Positions 58,831-64,000 of a stretch of DNA of 64,000 bases are shown here, in pieces. The position numbers were made by a program, and so were the translations under genes. The stretch is from Megaleporinus macrocephalus (taxonomy: Eukaryota > Chordata > Actinopteri > Characiformes > Anostomidae), in the NCBI GenBank assembly GCA_021613375.1, contig CM038715.1, forward strand, positions 1,541,001 to 1,605,000. Reading direction: 5' to 3'. The notes below the pieces were generated by a model. The model searched no databases. It saw only the letters and a list, made by a program, of their open reading frames with translations, and was not told the origin of the DNA. How positions within the stretch are numbered: the stretch's first letter is position 1; each line of letters begins with the position of its first letter.

Positions 58831-58979
58831 AAACAAAATTTAATCATTATAAATTAAAACAACTGAGAAGAAAGTAACTAATATACATTGAACGATAATT
58901 AAAAAATAACAGTGGATAAAAAAATGTAAATAATAATAATACAAAAAAAAATTAAGATTTAATTAGTAATAAATTATAA

Positions 58980-59650
58980 TAAAAATAATAATAAGAAGAA
59001 GAAGAAATAAAGCATAAATTAAGAATAAGTACGGTTAGTTTTTAAGTTAAAAAAGGTCATTCAGCACTTAAATATAAGGTGTTTTTAGACAAAATGCTCA
59101 TTTCCAGATTACTGTCCCCTCCGTAATAGTTGGAGAGTTGAGAACTCCTGTTTTAGTGTTGCACCTGGCCGCACAAGACTAGTTATATATAAATAAACAA
59201 TTAAAATATAAAGCGACCGCCGCTAATCCGAGAATTCGGCTACTTAAAAGTGCTCCGCAGCTTGTATTAATAATAATAGAATACAACAAGGTTAAATTAA
59301 GATAAAAAGTAATAATATAAAACTAATTAACAATAAAATAATAAAAGAAATAAAGTAAGAAAAAATAAGATTTATAATAAAAAATAATAAAAAAGGTCGT
59401 TCAGCACTTTAAGTTGTTTTTAGACGAAATACTCATTACCAGATCACATCTGTCCCCTCCGTAATAGTTGGAGAGTCGAGAACTCGTGTTATTTACCTGT
59501 TTTAGTGCCGCACCTGGCAACGCAAGACTAGTTAGAGAGTCGCAGATTGAGAACTTTTTATTTAAATGACATTTAACAGCTGATTCATGGCAGTCGTTCT
59601 GAAATTAGACTATAAAACACCACTGCTGTAATTATTATTATTATTATTAT
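58980..59650 (+). repeat. Family G low-copy repeat, copies 1 and 2
   Basis: A tail module (CCTCCGTAATAGTTGGAGAG, GAGAACTCNTGTT, CGCACAAGACTAGTT) occurs at 59050-59190 and again at 59390-59530. A head module (CTAATCCGAGAATTCGGCTA, CTTAAAAGTGCT, GCTTGTATTAATAATAAT) sits at 59221-59280. 59540-59650 (GAACTTTTTATTTAAATGAC, CATGGCAGTCGTTCTG) completes the unit. The same order recurs at 62228-62690. Confidence 0.75.
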
Positions 59651-59903
59651 TTTTGTGGTAGCTCTTTAAAATCTTTTAAAATCTTTTAAAACCTTCGTAG
59701 CAGTTTGAGCCACAGAAGTGCTGAACAGGGAATGAATTAAGATTCCGATTCTTCCTGAAGCTGTTCTGATGCTTCGTTGTGGAAGTGGAGTAGGATGGAA
59801 TGAGAGGTGTGATGTTATTATAGCCTGCTTTTGTATTTCCTTGACAGCTGGACGAAGAACACAGGGCTGATTTTACTGAGCGTTGTTTACAGTCATGTGA
59901 TGG

Positions 59904-59949
<46 letters not shown>
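59904..59949. repeat. (GT)n microsatellite
   Basis: Nearly pure GT run. Confidence 0.95.
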
Positions 59950-59951
<2 letters not shown>

Positions 59952-60198
59952 TTTTGCATACATCTGCATGTGTTAGTGTCTACTGGGTGCAGCTGCTGAG
60001 CTGCTGTCTCTGCAGTGTAGTGGTTTTAATGACTTGTTTATCCAGATCCAGGTTTAGGCAAACATTACAACCATTGTAAAGGATACACTCAGACCATGAC
60101 CTGCTCTGACCGCCCGACTGCCAGGGTCTGAGATTGTTCTCCTGGTTTGTATGTAAATGCACACAGCTCAGTCTGTCTATTCATACATGGATGCCGAC

Positions 60199-60262
60199 TA
60201 GGGCTGAACCAAACCATTTTTTTTATTATTAGTCAATTAATTGACTACTTTTTAGATTACTC
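60199..60262 (+). mobile_element. hAT-type terminal fragment (TAGGGCTGAACC)
   Basis: TAGGGCTGAACCAAACCATT followed by TTAGTCAATTAATTGACTAC is the left end of a fish hAT element related to 4611-4700. The second end is absent. Confidence 0.5.
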
Positions 60263-60389
60263 TGAGTGTGTGTATGTAAATATTTTTATTTTCTTTTATT
60301 TTGTATTTTTTAATTATATAAAAAATACTTTTATTTACTTGAACTTATATTATTATACTTTGTATATTTTGTATATATTTTTATCATTT

Positions 60390-60494
60390 CTTTTTTTTGT
60401 TATCTTATCTATTGGTGAATGGAGGAACAGCAAAGTAAGAATTTCATTGTACAGTGTAACTGGCTGTCCTGCTGTGCACATGACAATAAAACTC

Positions 60495-60500
<6 letters not shown>
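60390..60500 (+). mobile_element. LINE-type 3' tail
   Basis: GTAAGAATTTCATTGTACAG, then GTGCACATGACAATAAAACT and CTTGAAT is a familiar 3' end of fish non-LTR elements with an AATAAA signal. A (TA)n run of about 78 bases (60499-60576) follows directly. Confidence 0.65.

Positions 60501-60576
<76 letters not shown>
60499..60576. repeat. (TA)n microsatellite
   Basis: Long alternating TA run grown at the tail of a LINE fragment. Confidence 0.95.
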
Positions 60577-60578
<2 letters not shown>

Positions 60579-60735
60579 TTTGATTCTAAGCTACATTTAG
60601 ATCAGAGTTATGTATGTAAGCTTGGCTTAAGAAGTTCTCGTCATGTTGTACAGCATCTGATAGACGTTTAGACTCAGTATAAGTCTTTTTATCCCAAAAA
60701 CCTTTCGCCATTCAATCATCTCCCAGCGTTATCAC

Positions 60736-61604
60736 TAGAGATGGACCGATCAGCGTTTTTGAGGCTGATTTCGATCGCCAATCACCTTTCAGCGTGATCA
60801 GCCGATAGCCGATACCAATCGAGGGCGGGGCTATATGCCACAGCAGGGCTACATGTAGTTATCAGCGCAAGCAAGTCATGAAACATGGTCTAAACTGGTT
60901 TATTACCATTTTTAATGAGCTCATATAAAACAACTTAATATTTTTAACTAAATTAACAGTAAATAAAGTAAATCAAACAAATATTACCAATACTGCAATC
61001 ATTACATTTAGACCCTTAATTTAAAACTAAAAAAGCTAATTAAATAAATACAGTCAAAACTGTGGTCATTAAACTCAGACTCTGTTATTTTAAACTAAAT
61101 CTGTAATTATTAAATGTAGAATATTGAATTACTGCTGCTGTTCTGTTCGTACCGGTCAGATCTGGTCTGTAGGGTTTCTGGGTTATTAGTTTGTGTTAGC
61201 TGTGTGTGTTCTAGCTCTGCTGTTACTGATACTCACTGTGTTCAGCTGTGTGGTGTCTCTTAAGTACTGTATCAGATTAGTATGTTAAATATCTTTGTTT
61301 TGGTTCCACGAGACACACTGATGTTACAGAACGTCCTGGATGAGTCTGAGTCTCATACGGTAAACACTGCCAGACGGACGATGTTTTCTATCAGTACATG
61401 CCGTGAACGCTATAAACTGTTCTCGCGAGGCCGCTGCTTTAGTCAGTCTGTGGAAAATGAAAGGGTATGTGTTTCCACCTAGTGGTTCAGACAGGAATTG
61501 CAGGAAGCTGGCCAGATAGATGAAACACTAGCTGGAAATACAAAAATTAGGCTCACTTGTTTAACACCATCGATCAGCTCTTAGGAACGATCCTTCCATC
61601 TCTA
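60736..61604 (+). mobile_element. Family B hAT-like MITE, reference copy, 869 bp
   Basis: Termini TAGAGATGGACCGATCAGCG and GATCCTTCCATCTCTA are inverted repeats. The flanks GTTATCAC (60728-60735) and GCTATCAC (61605-61612) match 7 of 8, consistent with a decayed 8-bp hAT duplication. The interior has no complete reading frame; a short open frame at 61282-61482 is shared by other copies and shows no transposase motif. Confidence 0.8.
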
Positions 61605-61612
61605 GCTATCAC

Positions 61613-61984
61613 ACTATCACACTTTTTTTAATCAAGCCCTCAGAGAGAACACCTCCAGTCCCACTGCTTTTCTCCTCCCAGCCCAGCAGATGGTCAGCGC
61701 TCCGTGTGTGTGGGACCATATTAATATGCCTTTGTTTGCATCTGTGTTTACATCATCGGCCTACCTGACAGGTTCAGGAGCAGCTGTGGCTCGTGTGCCT
61801 CTGCGGAAGGATTTGTGCTCGCATCCCTGCGCCGCGCTCATCCACAGCAGAGCGATGAGAGGATCATAAAGAAATGGCTGGAGCTGAATAAAACATCTGA
61901 GCGCTGCGGCAGGACGCCAGGCCCCCAGCCTCTGCCTCTGCTTTGAAGCTGCACAGAGCGTCTTCCACTCTGCCATTCCGCTTG
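61613..61984. other. Unique GC-richer sequence
   Basis: Non-repetitive, with CCATATTAATATGCCTTTGT and a CpG-rich part near 61810-61850. Possible conserved non-coding element; the minus-strand frame through it runs into the adjacent CT tract and is not a gene. Confidence 0.35.
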
Positions 61985-62193
<209 letters not shown>

Positions 62194-62217
62194 GTCAACT
62201 CAACAATTTCACTGTAA

Positions 62218-62845
62218 TATTAAGCGTTCCCCGCTAATCTGTGAACTCGGCTGCTTAAAAGCGCTCCGATTGTTTACACGTGTGCAGCTGTGCACACGCA
62301 GCTTGTATTAATAATAATAATAATACAATACAACAACATTAAATTAAGATAAAAAGTAATAATACAAAACTAATTGAAACAACAAAATAATAAAAGAAAT
62401 AAAGCATGAAATAAAAATTAAGAATAAGTACGATTTATAATAAAAAAAGTCATTGTTTTCAGACAAAATACTCATTACCAGATCACATCTGTCCTCTCTG
62501 TAATAGTTGGAGAGTCGAGAACTCGTGTTATTTACCTGTTTTAGTGTCGCCCCTGGCCACACAAGACTAGTTTGAGATTCGCACATTGAGAACTTTTTAT
62601 TTAAATGAGATTTAACAGCTGATTCATGGCAGTCGTTCTGAGATTAGACTATAAAACACCACTGCTGTAATTATTATTATTATTTATTCTATTTTTCATA
62701 ACAAATCTTCTAATCCCATCTGAATTTCACTGTAATATTAAGCGTTCCCCGCTAATCCGAGAATTCGGCTACTTAAAAGTGCTTCGATTGTTTACATGTG
62801 TGCTGTTGTGCGCACGCAGCTTGTATTAATAATAATAAAATGATA
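62218..62845 (+). repeat. Family G low-copy repeat, copies 3 and 4
   Basis: 62228-62690 repeats the head, AT-rich middle and tail of 59221-59650 in the same order and orientation, about 3 kb downstream. A further head module (CCCCGCTAATCCGAGAATTC to GCACGCAGCTTGTATTAATA) starts at 62745. Both of these heads carry GATTGTTTACANGTGTGC, missing from the 59.2-kb copy, which has a deletion there. Confidence 0.75.
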
Positions 62846-64000
62846 AAATGATAACGATAATTATCGTGAAATAACGTTTCCTCGGTAGAACTAAAAGACG
62901 TAGTCGATAGAAAGTCGATAGAATTAAGTTCCGTCCATGTTTTAAGAGACAACATGAACAGCCAATGAGAATAAGAATAGTGCCGCACCCAAACCAATCA
63001 GGTGGCTGAACTAGAGTTCAGGTCATTTCCTGTTGTAGGTGTAGCAGCAGCTTCACCCACGTACTAGTAATCTGGTTACTGCAGCGTCACAGTCGAGCAG
63101 AGAGAATAAAATAAGAGAAAATAAGAGAAAACGTTAAACTACTACTGAAAGAAACATGATACACGTGTTAATAATCTATAAATAATCTATAAGATAAGAT
63201 AAACAGGTAAACAGGTGCTGTCCTGCTGCTGTGGTGATGAAGCTCTACGGGATGTTTGATCTTCAAGGTCTCGTGTGTAGCAGTTGTACTGTTGTGATCA
63301 TCTCCACTGTGCAGAACTGACAGAGCACCACACTGTTGTGTTTCTGTGTGAAACAACGTTAGATGAACGTGAGAGATTGTTTGTAGCTGCAGCTCACGCT
63401 CTGGATAAATCCATGCTTTCAGTGGACGCGGCCGTGTTTCCAACGTAATTTAATAATCAATAAAGATAAATATATATACTGTAGGAGTTCGAGTGAGACG
63501 CTGAGACAAAGTTGACTTTATAACCAAAAATCCCGAGTAGGAAACTTTATTTTCAACTGAAAACAGAATCACTAAACCAACAACTCCTCATTAGAGCAGA
63601 CAGAGAGTCGACTCACCGCTAGGAGTGAACATAAACAGAGTTCTTTACTCAGAACCAACTTAAAGAACCAGCAACAGCCTGATTAACACAGTGTCTGTGT
63701 GAATACTGTTCATGAGTGTTCAGTAGTCGATTATAAAAATTAATTGTGGTCACACTAACACTCTAAACATACTTATTTCTTTTATTATTATAATTTTTTT
63801 TAAATACACTCAAGTGATTCATGTAATAACAACATCTTCCGGTTCCTATCATTACTACTGCAAACAACTTTGACTCTAACACTCAGCTTTCCACGTCGAA
63901 TCACTCTGAATGATGTTTACATCTTAACGTAGAGTGATCTGTGCAATCGTGGAGGTGTGACGAAGCATCATGGAGAACGAACAATGTGTTAATTGCGCCA
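62846..64000. other. Mostly unique end of the window
   Basis: 62850-62875 (AACGATAATTATCGTGAAAT) is a near palindrome of a type found in hAT elements. The rest shows no repeat or gene I recognise; a 91-codon minus-strand frame at 63168-63443 has no known domain. Confidence 0.35.

Overview
This window looks like nuclear DNA from a teleost fish. The evidence is the dense load of fish-type DNA-transposon remnants (hAT-like termini such as TAGAGATGGA and TAGGGCTGGGCGATA, and a Tc1-like terminus ACTGCTCAAAAGTTTGGGAT), LINE 3' tails of a style common in fish (for example ...GGGATCAATAAAGTATCTATC), and very long simple repeats. A repeat at 44640-44905 is of a kind I associate with otophysan fishes (characins, catfishes), but I cannot place the species. 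I see no bacterial, viral or organellar sequence, no intact protein-coding gene, no tRNA or rRNA gene and no CRISPR array. The window reads as intergenic or intronic sequence.

Layout: 0-6 kb holds nested MITE/hAT copies. 6.3-9.7 kb is a 24-bp minisatellite of about 134 copies. 11.0-15.7 kb is a polypurine block ending in a 32-bp array of about 81 copies. 17.0-18.5 kb is a 20-bp array of about 77 copies whose unit resembles a tRNA D-arm. 18.5-28.3 kb mixes hAT, Tc1 and LINE fragments with unique DNA, and includes a hAT-like element at 24.2-26.0 kb that carries three tandem arrays. 28.4-33.4 kb is a composite transposon: its end-proximal sequence is amplified into a 45-bp array of about 80 copies, and nested in it is a small hAT element that still carries a broken transposase reading frame (BED finger, then the ATTDLW-type catalytic block). 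34-47 kb contains CT/GA, CA/TA and TATC tracts, several MITE copies, one 484-bp hAT-like element with a perfect 8-bp target-site duplication, and an inverted repeat with GA and CT arms. 47-53.5 kb contains a GC-rich unique stretch, a nested MITE pair, an AT-rich 1-kb array and a 43-bp array. 53.5-64 kb contains further MITE copies, LINE tails, a duplicated low-copy repeat and unique flanks.

There is no gene network to describe. The relationship worth noting is between transposons and tandem arrays: at least three arrays lie inside recognisable transposons, and in one case the monomer matches sequence beside the transposon end. The only protein-coding remnant I can defend is the hAT transposase pseudogene at 32540-33160 (minus strand). 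Two GC/CpG-rich patches (42.25-42.60 and 47.40-48.13 kb) are the best places to look for exons or regulatory islands, but I cannot assign either to a gene. All family assignments come from reading termini and motifs by eye; none was confirmed by a database search.
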